The position numbers and the translations under genes are program-made. Shown here piece after piece: positions 32,525-46,643 of a DNA stretch of 64,000 nt (its first letter is position 1; every line of letters starts with the position of its first letter). Source of the DNA: Gracilaria domingensis (taxonomy: Eukaryota > Rhodophyta > Florideophyceae > Gracilariales > Gracilariaceae); contig VCMS01000089.1 of NCBI GenBank assembly GCA_022539475.1, positions 124,001 through 188,000 of the forward strand, written 5' to 3'. The notes under the pieces were generated by a model. It saw nothing but the letters and a program-made list of their open reading frames with translations. It did no database searches and had not been told where the DNA came from.

Positions 32525-35500
32525 GCCCTGTCGCTGCGCGAACCTCTCTTGAGAGCGGGGATTCGAACTGCCTCGGTGGCTTTTCCCCTCCTGGGATTCC
32601 TCCACAAACATGTGTATTCTGCCCGTTGGTCTAGAGCTGGTAGGCGGTTCCTATGAGAAATGTTTGGAAGGACAGAGAAATTTGAGGTCAGGTGGCCTCA
32701 ATGGATGCAACACGGAATCCAAACGGACCACGTATTTAGTGCGGGCAATGTGCGAATGCACCCTAATTTCTTGATATCACATTGGAGCACACGCGCTTAG
32801 CAGCGATAAATGTTGTGCTCCATCTGCGCTCACATTGTTCGTAATTTGCTCCACGAAATATCTGTTTGCACTCTACACGCACTCAAAATAATGAAATAAA
32901 GTAAGATATATTCCGCTGCAGAACCCACATGTAGTTTGCTCTTTTCCGTTGTTCGTTCTCTTTTCTTTGATGTTTATCACACTATCAATCTTATTCTCGT
33001 TTATTCTTGTCGTAAGATGTTTCCCTGCAAATAAAATATGCGTTTCTTTGGTGGTTTCTGGGCCCATGTTGATGTTTTCCGGTTAGTGATCATTCTAACC
33101 TGAGCTTCTTTCTTGCTACATGGGACAGATGAAAGGGTTCCTAACAAATCGCGTCGTTTGCCACCGAGATGTTCTCCAGAAAATTATTGAGAATTGCTCC
33201 AATAAAATCAACATCGATCTGGCAGAAATATTAGTGGTACAGAACCATAATTATCATTGTAGTAAATCACTACTGTTCTCTTCGGTTTTCACGCAGTGCT
33301 GCTTTTACTCTTTTCGAATACGTTGACCTTGAGCTGCAGCTGTGTAATTACCTCACTCCTTTTGAAAGCAATAATGAGCACAAATACAACCAGAAAATCA
33401 GAGCTGCAAATATTCGGAGTCTATTCCTTTCTAGTTCTGTTCGAGTAGGTTCACCTAGAAATTGCTCATGGAAACAGTAACCAACACAAAAACTAAACTT
33501 TTTCGAAGTTTCTAGAGTGATGGATCAAAGTAGTGCAATGTATGAAATACATTCATCCGCTCCTAGTCTAGAACTCACTTGGAAATACTGCAGCCGTGAT
33601 CTCTTTGTCCATAATAGCCCATAATAGCTTTACCTAGCAAAACCCATTGTCATCGAGTAATCATGGGGCGGTAAATGAAACTGACGCTTCCCATTAAATT
33701 TTCAGAGCATTTTCGGGAAAGTTATTTTTCAAGGATGCACACCACGGAAAATTAGGGAAGAAAAACCTTGCTTACTATTAAATGACGTTGGTCATGCTCC
33801 GCGTATTATACGCTTACTACACGAGTTCTTTTCGATTCGAATCTAATGAGAACTTCCTTACTTTTCCCCAAAGAAAATTTTCCAGGGTTTTTAACATCTC
33901 ATCTGTGAAACCTTTGGCTGCGTGTTGTAAAACTTTTTAGAAGAATGGTACAATGACATGGCATTACTCTGGATTTATGTTATGAATCCTTTAATCGAAG
34001 AATAAGTGCAACAAGTACTTTTCAGCAATAAGTATTTCAGCAGAAACAATGTCAAAGAACTACTCAGGTTTTACAAGCTCGTCGAAACATAACGGAAATG
34101 TATTTCAGTAAGCTAGTGCATTTTATTTCAATTTTTATCGACGTGGTTCTTGGGACTGGTTCCCTATAAGAACCAGAACTATATGGTTTCTTCACAACTA
34201 ATTGCTTTTACAGCTCCTGAGCTTTATAGGAGTAGAAAAAAGGCTCATGCATTATGCCTTCTATCAATCTGATTAAGGAACCTATTAAGAGAAGTGGAAT
34301 ATTTCGTCTTCTTTCTTCCTCTTTCCGATACAACTTTGTTACTCCATGGTTACGGATAGGGGATATTTCTCACAAACATCGTGTTTACGTGATGAGGGCA
34401 ACCTTGACATAGTTTCAGGGTTTGGAGGTATCTTATCGGAAGTCCTGGTACAGGAGTTGCTTTGTAGATTTTTTCGGTTGGAACATAGGTTACATGATTT
34501 GCACAATCGTAACCAAAAGAACGACATGTATATAGTTTATGAGTTGTATTCGACTTCCCGCACTTTGCGCACGTAGATGAGCGACCCGAACTTGAAGAAT
34601 AAGAGGCGGATGACATTTTTAAGCCGGGTCTACTAATCCTTCAGCGGCAAGGAAAGCATAGGCAGTTTAGTTTACTTTTTAACAATTCAGCTGTTCTTAT
34701 ATACACTTCTGAAGAGGTTTCATCCTCCATTCTAAAGACACTGGAGTAATTTCAAGACTATCCCTGTTTAAAGTTTTTATCCGATTTATAAATAGAGCCA
34801 TGCTCGAATGGAATAAATCATTTCGTATGCTAAGCATGGAGACTCCATACGCAGAACGCTATCTCTCTATAAAAAGCTTATCCATTTTTGTGAAAGTGCA
34901 AATGGATTACAAATTATTGGGTGCTCTACCTCCAACAGCACTTTGCCTGAACGCTACGAGTGTTTCAATGTAGCAGCCTTAGCAGGGCGTTTGCACATCT
35001 TAACTGATTATCTCATTTTTGTGAGTGCAGGTGGAGGGCAATCTGACATGGCGGGGAGCGGGGAAGGGAGGGAGGGGAAAGTGAAAAACCTGTAGGCGCA
35101 GAAGGAGTGCAGCGTGTACCGCCCGCCCTCCATGTGCGTTCCAGCTACATGGCTCGTTTCATCTAATGTGACACCCTAAATGAAGCAGCACTTGCACATT
35201 GCGCGCACTCAAGACGAGGTTCGTTCGGCGTCCATGTAGCATATACTGATTTTATTTATCCTCAAAATGCGCTTCCTCTTCTCCATTACTTTCTCATAGA
35301 TAGATCTGTTATAGATACGGTATCTATTGTGTAAGACTTCTGAATGTGTGAAATGTTGAAGTATGTGAGTGGCTAACGTAGCGCACGTACTACTAATATA
35401 TGTGGTTTTAAGTATCCTCCAACGTATCTTACGTGTAACATCTCTATCGTCGAATGTAAGACAGAAATTGAAATTGATTGCTGGGAAACCTAGAAGATAC

Positions 35501-38500
35501 TTTTTCTATATTGGGACCCTAACATAAAGTAATTTGAATATACCGTACCATCGCATTATGCTCGTTTAGGCTTACGAGCGACCTTCTTTTTGACACGGGT
35601 GCAATTATATTGTCAATGTTTTCAATTTTGTGCGTGTTCTTGTTGAATGGGTTGAGGTTGTTCTCGTCGCGTTTTACGCTATTTTCAGTGCTTTTCATGC
35701 CCTACAGTAACCTTGAGTACTTCTCTCATACTCGTATCGCGTTCGTTTGGTACGCAAGATGGGGGTTTTACGCCGCGATTTTAATCATCAATTTCGTTAC
35801 CACGCGCGTCAATAGTTGTCAAAGAGCGTCCAATTTATGTATCTGCGGGTTTTTCGCAGGCCGCAAAATTTTCTTAGACAGAAATATAACTCAATTAAAC
35901 GGTATCCATTGCTCCCCCTCATGCGTATGTACTGGATCAGCGATTTGTGTCTGTTCATACATATACAAATGCATTGCGCCACCATGACTTGTCTATTAGT
36001 TCTGCGATATATTGAGGAATAGAGGTCTTTGAAATGCAATTAGATTCTGATCTTCTTTGCTTCCCGTTATGTTATGCAATCATTTACATTTCATTTGAAG
36101 AATATCTCATAGCATTGTACTTGCAAACTTTGTTACTTGATTTAACGTTCGTCACGTATATTATGAACTAAGAATCCGAGAACTATATAATTTAATGGGT
36201 ATTTGGTTTTTCGCAAACGAAACGTTGGTTTACGGTAGCATTGGCGCGATACGACAGTGGCTAATTGTCAGTCAGTGAAGAGTGCCTACTGAAATAGCGA
36301 TGAAAGCGCCGTGAACAATGTCGGAGTGGATAGACTTTAACACGCTTTGAATGCGACTAAGCTTTGCTCAACAGAATTGCCAGAGTACTTTCATGCGACG
36401 GAACTCGACCATTTGCATGATAGCACATAATATCTTTTGAATGATTCCATCGGTTGAAATGGATCTATTCCACCCGAAAATCGAGCAGGGACCGAATAGG
36501 TCGCAGTGATGACAGAAATGAGGGCGATTAGCTCGAAAACGTTTGTGCGCACGAGTATATCGCACAGGAGAACATTTTGGTTTTGCACGACAGGGCCGAA
36601 ATATGGTCCAATAAGGCCAAATTCTAGCCATGTATACGTTTTCTCAAAACTTCGAGCTAAAACCCCACATCTCGGTCAACATTCGGCCAGATTTTGACCA
36701 TTTTCGATATTCATATATTTTTCAGAATATTCTGAAATGGGCTTTGCTCGCATTCAATGTGCCGCCCGTGTGTCATTCATACTTAACCCACTACTGCAGT
36801 CGAATCTCAGATTTTAGTTCTTGTTTAGAACTTTTTATAAAGAGGTGAAAGGCGTAATATCCACTAGGCAACGAAATGAATCCAGAGGTGGGGTGAGATC
36901 GATATCGATGAATTTGAAATGACGATAAGAAAAGAGATATAGTTGTATGGAATGGTCATCACGGGGCACACCCAGGTTTTGTAAGATATCCGGCAGTGAC
37001 CATTTGAATCCTTAACACGCGTAAATTTTTGCATTTTCACAATATTACATGTGTTTGGAAGATTCGCAGCATAATGCTTTTTCCACATATTTGATATGCC
37101 TTGAAGTAGACAGTGCTGTAGAGCAACCCTCTCAGGGATACGTTTGGTAGTGCACTCATAAGTTGTTGAGACGCCCATCGATGGGGAGCTCGAGGTTATG
37201 AGTAGCACGATGACGTGGATCGGACCCGGAATGTGTACATGTGTACACTATTGGTTGTTGGATGGAGTGAATCTTTTCATATTTTTGAAATCCTTACAGT
37301 TGTAAGATATCCGAGTATTGATCCAACATAATTCTTGCATTAACAATATTACAATGTGTTTGGAAAGATTCGCAGCATAATGCTTTTTCCACATATTTGA
37401 TATGCCTTGAAGTAGACAGTGCTGTAGAGCAAACCCTCCTCAGGGATACCGTTTCGGTAGTCGCACTCATAAGTTGTTGAGACGCCCATCGATGGGAGCT
37501 CGAGGTTATGAGTAGCACGATGACGTGGATCCGGACCCGGAATGTGTACATGTGTACCACTATTTGGTTGTTTGGATGGAGTGAATCTTTTCATAATTTT
37601 AGAAATACCCTGTAGATGTTGGTGCGACACTGTCAGGACTGCCCGAGATGGGAGGTGCACATGAGGTGCTTAGATTAATCTATTATTTAGATATTTTTGA
37701 TAACCGTCTACAGGGCCGCTAATTCTACTACTTAGGTTATGGCTGACCGCCATCACCAACCTAGTAAAGGTAACCCGGTGTGCGGCTCTAACTACTTTGC
37801 CTGCGCGACGACTCCAACTCCTCGCAGAGAGAGTTACCACAGGACGGTCTAGTTATCCCTCAGCTCCAACCAGGAGAGTGCACGCAGTGCATACCATCAT
37901 TGGTCTTGTTTTTCCCTTGTTTTTCGTGCGACTCGTGGAGTGCTCATATCTTTGTTTACGGACCGGTACTGTCTCTCCCCCCCAGTACCTGGGTTGTTTC
38001 TGTCCATTCTTTTGTTTTCAATATTGGTTTGGTACATTACTGCCTACTATTATTTGGTTGTTCCACCTTTGGATGCCTACATTTGGCTACAGATACCGTT
38101 ATTAGTCACCTACAATCTTAACTACTCTGTTCGATTTTTGTGGCACTTTTCTCGTTCGAACATTATCTTTCAACTCTGTGGTATAGTCTGAAGTCTTCGT
38201 GGATTTACATCCACACCGGAGGATACGAGATGCGCTGTCGCTGTGCGGACTTCCCTTGAGAGCCGGGATTAAAACTGCCTTGGTGGCTTTTCACTTTTTG
38301 AGATTGCTCCACATCAATGGGCTCGCGATTTTTTGAAGGAAACCGAAAGTCTCGGTGCCCATAACAAGAAATTACTACTCGTTTTAAATACATATTTCTG
38401 CTATGTGCAGTTTGCGTGCTAAACTTGTTGACATCTGAAAGAGTAATTGTGATTGATCTTGTATCACACACAAGCCTTCTGCTTCAGCTCTTGGACGTTT

Positions 38501-41500
38501 TAGTCTTCTCGTCATTCAAATCTTATCTTCAAAGAGAGATTCATCCAGGAATTCGCCACCAAACAGTAATTGATGCCTTCGATGTAGCGGAATGTTTGTC
38601 AATTTCCATGTCTGACCCTATAACTGTTCCAAATTTTTGTAGCGGATTTGCGCGTACCAAGCTATGGGTGTTTCGAGAGAATGGTCGGTTTGCTGCTTTG
38701 TTGCAAAATGTGCTTGACATTGAGGAAAATGAAAACAGTTCTGGTCTGCACTTAAGCAAGCTTGTTGCTGAGTTGGTTTTGCAAGGACGATTTCTGGTTG
38801 ATCAGCGGCAAATGACCAGAGGAGCCACAGTTTGTATAGACACATGAAGGGGTCTTTATTTACTGCCAAATCTGTGTTGGCTGCTTTAGAGTTACGTGCG
38901 CCAGAATCTCGCAGTACAGAAAACGCAGCCGAGCTTTGTCGTCTGATCGAGTTGGCGCTGAAGCGCACAACTTTCCGTCAACAACTCAGAGCGACACATG
39001 AAGCTCGCCGTGCGAGTGGCCATCGCCGTACAGCCGTTTGCAAAACGCAACGTCTTGGGAATGAGAAGCTGAATTTTGACAGAATCGGGGTGGTTAGGAT
39101 AAGGTTGGAGATAATTTTGTTGCACGTCTTGTAGCAAAGTGGGCCTGAAAACTGTAGTGATTTCGTGCGTTGTTTTTGTCTCTTGACAAACTGCTTTTAT
39201 AGTAAGTGTTTGATTTTTTGTTCTGAAATGCGCGTGCATGGCATGTTTGGGGAGGTTTCTTTATTCCAACCTGTGTCGAAAAATACTCAAGACAATTTTT
39301 TAGAACTTTGGTTGCAGAACGTCGAGACTAAGCGCTTTCAAATGAGATTTGTTTCGTTGAAATTGGAGCAGCTACCATGAAGATAAGCGGTCCATACTTC
39401 CGAAGAAGTGGACTTCAAGAAAAGATTTACTATTAATATGTTGAACGGTTACGTGGAAGAGCGTTCTTCCATGTACCGGTTTTTTTTGAAAAAGGTACAT
39501 CCAGTGACTGCAGAAGATGTGGGTTCAAAGAAAGTGTGGGTACAAGAAAACGTGAGGGCTACATTACAATAGGTTCGAATAACGTCGCAGCGAAACTAAT
39601 AAGCGTGGCCCACATTATATTCGCCTCCACCGCAAATAATGCTACCGCAATAGCCTACGCAATGCGCGCCAAACCAAGCCCAAAAACCGAAGCAGTTCCT
39701 CTCTACGCGCCAAATACACCGTACAGAGTCACATCTCAACGAAACCGCCCCACCACAGCTTCGATTTCCAATAAAGGTGTTTACTCCACGCTCCACAGCA
39801 CAGATCTCTTGTCTTGTCCAAACCGTTCCACTTCCGACAATGGTTGTTCCATTGAGTTCCTCGCCTATTGTTGCGGCGTTCTAACGTGCGGCACCAAACA
39901 ACTCCAATCCAGATATTGATGATGCTGTATCTTCTGCCGAAACAACGTTAGCGTCAAATCCCTCCGCCGCACTGACCGAGACCACCAACCAAGAAAAACG
40001 AAACCATCGAGTTCATCAGGTTTTTTCCATTTCTGATCGAGCCAAGATTGTCAAACAGATGATTGACACCAGCCAAGCAGAGGGCGAGAAGCGCATAATA
40101 TCTAAGACCGTTAAGCAGTTTCCTTCTCTTTTCCGAGGCAACGACAAAACCAAACTTCAGAAGGCAAGCAGGCTCTGGAACGCCCGCACAGACTATACGA
40201 ATGAACTTGGAGTGGTTCAAGTTCGCGGTGTCGCCCCGTATATCACACGCAACACGTACCTTGCCATGAAGAGAGCCTATTTGAAGGCGAGAAATGGCCG
40301 CGATCAAAACGTGCGTGCCTGGGTGAGAGCATTGCACCTGGACATGGTTCAGGAGTTCGATCGCCTCCGTAAACTTGAGGTCAAGTTTAATTGGAAGACA
40401 TAGCCTGCGCTGGCACTCTACACTGTGAAACATTCCACGAATCCAGCGTACCATGAATAAATGTGAAGAAAGTTTGACGACACCAGCAACAAACCAATCA
40501 TTGACGTCATCAACCGACGTTGGGTACAGCACTTCACAGATCGCTTCCGCATAGTAAGTCGCGCCTATACCGGAAAGTATTTGCCGTCCCCAGCAAAAGA
40601 AGAACTGATGCACAAGGAGAATGCATTTCATTAAGGGGAAATGAAACGAGCGTTTGATGCAGAGACCGTCTATGCAGATGACGCTGAAAATACGGATGAA
40701 AATCATTTTGTCATCAATGTTGACAACGGTAAGACATTTCGATTTTTTGAAGAGTCAGAAGTGAAGTACGCCGATGTAGTACCTGGGGGAGAGAGAATGA
40801 CAATGGTGGTTAGTGTAGAGCAAAACGCCCTGCAGAGGGATGCCCCGAGGTGCTTTTCATAGTCTGTTGATCCGTTACCGGCTTCGACACCTCGTGTTAT
40901 GAGAGGCTACTGTAGTAGTGGCCCTATTTTGGGGTATGCCTACGAAGGGTAGTGTTTCTGCACACGTGTGCCGAGTTGGCCCGATGACGGGTGCGCCGTG
41001 GCAAACCTGCCACAGTTTCACACGTGTAGAGTGTTGGCCGGCAGCGCCGGATAGTTAGATATTTTTAGTTGATATTTTCAAGTGCCCTATATAGGTGGCG
41101 GCACTTGCCGCCACTGTACGGGAAGTAAACCTCAAGGAGGCCTTTGGCTCTAGCTTCTTGCCGTGTGCGAACGGTTCTTCGTCCCTAACCAGTCTATACC
41201 GCCGCATCCCCGGAGTTGCTATCCACCTCTGTCCCCGAGGAGTCCTAGACCGTCCTTACGGCACCTTTTTGTTGTTTATTCGTTAATATTTCCGTCATAC
41301 GGCTCTTCATTCTCTGCCCTGTTATACAGGTTTGGCCGGCTAGTCTCGGGACTTATTCCCGTTTGTCACGAGTCAGTGCTCCGCAGTGCGGCTCGTTTGC
41401 TGATCCTTTGTTTCCCCCACGGTTGGGCTGGATACCCCCACTCGCTGTGGCTTGGCGGAACAACCGGATACCTACGCAGATTCTTCCCCTCCACCTCTGA

Positions 41501-42142
41501 CTGCAGGCTCAGATTGGGACCACCCGGACTAACACCTGGCATCGCGCTGGTTTAACGAGAGGGTTCTGCTGCTGCATCTACCTCTATAGAGAGCAGGTTT
41601 CGAACACCCTGTAGGTGCGCTTTTCGCGACGCGGCTCTTGTTTGCCCACTCGTGGGATTCCATCACAGTTAGAATTAGTACAAGAAGAGATTGAACCTAA
41701 TTTAATGGTCTTTATCAACAAAGCCCTATCGTATCTTATTTATGGTGTTTCCGATAACGTTTTAAACTTGTTCTATCGTTTAAGACTAAAAGGTTGGATG
41801 AATACGACTGTTATGCTTCAGTGACTGGGTGAGAGCAAGGTAATCAAAGCGTTTCGTTACGAACGACAGCGTGTGATGTACTTCGATAACTGCATTGGTC
41901 ATAATTCTACCTTGGAATTTGCTGAAAGCACTGTAGCCATACGTACAAATACCGAATGTTTTCCGAAGAATACAAGGCATCTGATTCAACCTGCTGATTC
42001 TTTCGTGGTTAAAAAGATAAAGAAGGCATGGGATACTTGATGGGAGATGCATAAGATGAGAATAATTGCATCAAACCAGTGGTTAGAGTCGGGCAAAAGG
42101 TATTAATCCCAGAAAGCGTTTTTTAGTAGACTTAGCCCGACT
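32525..42142 (+). repeat. 9.3-kb tandem duplication, unit 2
   Basis: A 9618-bp copy of 23198-32524 in the same orientation. It opens with an 82-bp tail of the family E solo LTR (32525-32606), which has no left part here. This shows that the duplication breakpoint cut that element. It carries about 290 extra bp around 37020-37340. Its other contents mirror unit 1: solo LTR at 37423-38313, pogo-like fossil from 38314, second DDE fossil at 39909-42108 with a solo LTR at 40814-41667, and G-rich tract at 35053-35077. Confidence 0.95.
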
Positions 42143-42681
42143 GGCGTTTGAGGACGTGAAGACAGCGAGATGAAAATGGACTTATGTTTGCCAGAAAGGC
42201 GAGGATTAGGACTGGCATGGCGTTGAATCTAAACGGGCGTTGGAAAGTCCAGCATCTATTTCCAAAGCTGCAAAAAATGGTTGTCACCCATAGAGTCCAT
42301 TTTGACGGGGTGCTCGTGATAAGCACCATTTAAATCTCATTTGCAGTCAAATGAGCTCCAGTAAAGACATGTGTCATGTACCGTAATTTCGCGGAGCGCA
42401 AAATAATTACGCCACTTCTATACTGATATGACCCACATTATTAACGCTGCACTTTAATTTCGTGGGTACAGTGATTTGTGTGGTCCACGTCAAAAGCGGT
42501 TTTGAGGAGAGTTTGAGACAGTGCAAAATTAATGTAGGTTACATTATTTGCAATCACTGGGTGTACATGAAAGAGGTATTTTGCCCTCTTCCATGTATGG
42601 ACGTTACAAAAAAACAATCATAGAAATTTATATATTAGGCGCCTCTAACATTGCTGGAATCACCTCACGCTCACAAACAGG
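42143..42681. other. Flank between tandem duplication and copia element
   Basis: No gene is recognised. It contains a short inverted repeat near 42568-42600 (TACATGAAAGAGG ... CCTCTTCCATGTA without its middle), which has an inverted relative at about 49189-49222 beyond the copia element. The last five bases (ACAGG) are the copia target duplication. Confidence 0.5.
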
Positions 42682-42892
42682 TGTTACTCGCCGATGACTT
42701 CTTGCGAGGCGAGCGCAGAGAACGCGCGCCACGTTTGTGACTGCGTTGCGGGAGCGCACAGTGGCGCCGCCCGTTGTGGCGCCTGGCACTAAATAAAATG
42801 CACGACCGTTCCGGCGAGTGCTTGACTCGCCGGCGGTCAACGCGTGCACCTTATCGATCCGCCCCACTCGCCACGCGCCGCCGCTTCCATCA
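42682..42892 (+). repeat. 5' LTR of the copia element
   Basis: Begins TGTTACTCGCC and ends CTTCCATCA. A polyA-type AATAAA lies near 42793 within CACTAAATAAAATGCAC. It is followed directly by TGGTAGCATTCGCT, in the position of a tRNA primer-binding site. Confidence 0.9.
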
Positions 42893-44256
42893 TGGTAGCA
42901 TTCGCTGATAATCGCCATCCCGCCGCCTACTACCGCTCTGCACGCCGCGGCCGCCGCCGAGCACCGCAAGCGTAATCCTCCTTCTCTTCCCGCCTTCCTT
43001 CTTCCGCTGTGGGCCGCCAACAATCGCGTACATCCACTGCGTGCGCTACCGCTCGAGCAACCTTCCGCCATACACAACATCTCTCGACTTGCACGCTACT
43101 TCTACAGTTACGTCACCGCGCCAATCTTGGGACCCGCCTACCTATTGGTCGGTTGGGTATGGGACCGAGACTGAGCTACGCTATCGCGCTGCGCCTACGA
43201 CCGGTCCGCTGACCTATAGGTTAGTTGCGGCTGAAACGCGCGGCGGCTGCTCCATCTACTTGCGCGTGCGCGGGCGCCTCCCAGCAGCGGCCGGCGGACT
43301 TGGATTCAGCCCTTGCTCCAGCCGGCCCACACACAAACTTCAAGTGTGTCTGGGCAGCGGCGGCGCGCGTAGGGAACAGCGGACCATGGACATCTATCTT
43401 GGTTCCCTGGTGTGTTTGTCGTACTATGGATCATCGATTATTACCGTTTGGATCATCATTTGGCAAGCTCCGCGTGACGCCTAACTTTCCTATTTCGTCA
43501 TCGCTCATGAGCGGCATCTTACATGAGACTTGGCGAGGTTTTCTAAGCCACTCATCTTTTTGGTTTCTCGTACATACAGTAATTTCCTATGAAGGTGGGC
43601 ACATCAATTCACTTCGAGTAGTGACAACTTCCTACCAATCTCGCAACATTTCTCCGTTCTTGGGCCACCACACACGCAACTCTTGGCTTTTCGTTTTAAC
43701 TTCACACACCGGTTTCGGTCTCGTTCTCTCGATTATTTTTTTACGAGGCGGTCTTCTCCCTTGATGCTTATCGCTTTGTCTTGGCACTACGCTCGGAGCT
43801 CCGACGCATTCACGTTTCGTTAGTGCTCTTCGCTAGCGCCCTTCGAAACTTCTGTTAACCTCTTATTTCTTGGCGCTTGGTGTTGGCTTATACAAATCTA
43901 TCATATCCCCCGTTATCTAGGAGTGAAGTACCCTCCGCTTGAAGGTTGTGGAAAGATCCTCCGAAGGTCGATCGGTGTGGTACGGGGTTACCTGCTTTAT
44001 TGCGGGGACCTGTACTACATCGTTCGCCTAGCTCCCTGGGTTGGGCTAGGATCACCTTAAGTACCTAACTCTCTCTGCCAGTAGGGAACTGGTTTGAAGT
44101 TTGCATCTACGAAAGATCCCTCTACCCGTAGGGGACGGGCGAATACTACGAAGTTTGAGGATTCCTTTCCCGTTAAAGCAGGTTGATCTCGCGGATTCCT
44201 TTCCCGATTAAGAAAGTTGATCTGTATTCTCCACCGCGCATGCCCGTTTCACCACC
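42893..44256 (+). other. Long leader of the copia element
   Basis: 1.36 kb separates the 5' LTR from the Gag start. Open frames occur here (for example 43225-43764) but look compositional, with high GC and Arg/Ala/Pro bias. Near the Gag ATG is a tandem pair of about 33-bp units sharing GGATTCCTTTCCCG and GTTGATCT (44159-44222). A long structured leader may serve packaging or translation, which is inference. Confidence 0.5.
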
Positions 44257-45050
44257 ATGTCGGGCACACAAGATGGACTCTTTGGTAAGCTTCCAAAGCT
44301 CAAGGTGCCGAATGATTACGTCTTGTGGCAACGTCGCCTTCTCGCCTACCTTCGTCGCGACGACGCCTTTCTCACTGGTTTGGACCCCCGTCCCGAGGGG
44401 TTTAATCCTACTAATCGCACCATGAGATCTTGGTTCGAAAAGTCGGTTAACGCTAAGAGCACTATCACCCTGTGTCTTGGTGACTCGGCTCTTGCTCTCG
44501 TCCGAACCTTTGTTGATGACGATGAGCGGACCGCCAAGGATCTCTGGGATGAACTGCAGCGCGTCTACACTACCTCAAACGCTCAGGCCGTCCAAAATAT
44601 CCGCTACCCACTAGACACTCTGGTCTACAAGGACAACGAAGACTGGAACCAGCACGTGTCTAAATTCTTGGCCATTGTTGGTGAACTGGCCAGCTTTGAC
44701 GAAAAACTATCGGAGAAAGAAAAGGTGTCCAAGTTAATACGAGGTCTCCGGAACTCCTTCGCACCTCTGGGTATGATGTTCAATTTCACGGACGCCGGCT
44801 TCGACTCCATCATCAACGCCGTCGAAGCTGAAGTGGCAAGCCGTAAGAACCCGAATAATCCTCAAAGCACTACTGCTCCTTCCGCTCCGTCCACATCCTC
44901 GAAGCCGCAGGCCAACACAGCTCGGCGAAACGGACGGAAGCGACGCAAACGGCGTGACAAATCCTCCATCACAAAGGATCGCGACGACAATAACTGCTAC
45001 TACTGAGGTCGTCGCGGTCACTATGCCCGCGACTACTACAAACGGAAACG
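44257..45050 (+). other. Copia Gag region
   Basis: The start lies at the ATG following the leader. The product has a copia Gag (UBN2-like) layout: KLPKLKVPNDYVLWQRRLLAYL, KDLWDELQRVY and SEKEKVSKLIRGL. An Arg/Lys-rich tail follows, then a zinc-knuckle-like CYY...GRHYAR region at about 44996-45040. Confidence 0.85.
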
Positions 45051-45249
45051 TGAGGAATCTGGTAACAACAGCTCGCGAAACCAGCCTTCCACCCAACAAC
45101 AACAACGCACCCGCTCCAGCAGTGGGTACAATGGTGGTTACAACCGCTCCTCTCACAACCACCAAGGAGGGCAGCAGTCCAACTGGAACTCACGCTTCGC
45201 ACCAAGGGGGGATGGAGATGGTAATCGTCCCTCTAACCCTCGATCGTAT

Positions 45250-46593
45250 GTGGTGCAAAGGCGTGATGATCCACCTCCATCACCTGATTTCAACTGCAAC
45301 ATGGCTAGGTATCGGAGCAATATCGCGTTACTCTCGCAGGAGAAGGTGGACTCTGCTTACATCGACTCAGGTGCTACTCACCATTTTTTCCACTCGCGCA
45401 AGTCGTTCATTCGCTACGAGCGCATCGACATCGAGCTTGTGCAAGCTTCGTCTGGCACCGCTCGTCTAGTCGGTAACTGCCATGTCTGGATCCCACTCCA
45501 TAATGGCACAGTCGTGGAAGCGTACCATGCTCCGGCTTTTGAATCCAACATTCTCTCAGTAGGTGTTCTGAGCGTGGACTTCGTAGTGACTTTCACTTCG
45601 ACACTTCGCTCATTCGATGGTTGCTTCATAATGGACCCTAAGCGAAACTCCGAATTCATTTGGGAAACGGAAATCAAGCAGGGTCTATTCATTATGGAAT
45701 TGACCGATGACAACAAGCAAGTCATGGTCCTGAACGCAAGCAATAATAAACAGGAGTTAGCTCTCGATTGGCACAGGCGCACTGGTCATCTGCATCCAAG
45801 CAGGTACCAGGACTTGGCAAAAGTTATGGATTCTGTTCCTTATTTCCAACGTTCCATTCTCGAATCTCTGAGGTGCGTACCTTGTCTCACTGGCAAGATG
45901 AAGCGCAATCCGCTCATCGCTAGGCCACGGTCTGTCTCCACCTCAAGCCCATTGGAGCTCATTCATATGGACCTGTCTGGCAAGATCTCGCCTTCTCTCT
46001 CTGGCGGTATCTACGCTATGGCCGTTCTGGACGACTACACTTCGAAGTAGGACGTGTTCTTTCTCATGGACAAGACTGGTGCATCTGTCCTGAAGAACAT
46101 TGAATGGTATAAGCGCCGCTGGGAACTTGAGCTCAACCACTCTCTCCGACTCAAAAATGTTCGCCTGGACGGGGCAGGTGAACACAAGAGCAACGAGTTG
46201 GATGTATTTTGCCGTGACAATGGCATCAAACTGGTCTTCTCTCCGGCATACGCCCCCGAATCAAACGGGGCTGCCGAGAGGCTCATCCAAGAGCATTGGA
46301 CCCGGACTCGCGTTCTTCTCCTTGCGAGCAAGCTGCCCATACCCTTTTGGGCCGAGGCCATGAACCACGCAAACTGGATTCGAAATCGGGCACCGTCCTC
46401 ACGCATCAAGGGACGGATTCCAATGTTGGAGTGGGACCCATCGACGAAGATAGACTTCTCTCACGTTCCAAACTTCGGACAGCGCGGCTATGCGTTCTTT
46501 TACCGCTCCAAAACGGTTCCGAACAAGAAGTTCCTTCCACGTTCCGTGCTCTCGCACTTCGTTGGCATGCAGAGTAAAAACACACTTTTCTGA
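45250..46593 (+). other. Copia protease and integrase region
   Basis: The protease is marked by DSGATHHFFHSRKSF (about 45364). The GAG-pre-integrase zinc region shows WHRRTGHLHPSRYQ and LRCVPCLTGKMKRNP. The integrase core starts at PLELIHMDLSGKI and continues with LDGAGEHKSNELDVFC and PESNGAAERL, including the catalytic Glu region. Confidence 0.88.
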
Positions 46594-46643
46594 GTCTTCG
46601 TACCAGAGAAGAACTCTGTCGACAGATCGAGACGTGCAGGAAC

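Noticed and set aside
43225-43764. 179-codon frame in the copia leader
   Set aside because: Ala/Pro/Ser-rich translation of GC-rich leader, overlapping other frames, with no Gag-like or other domain.
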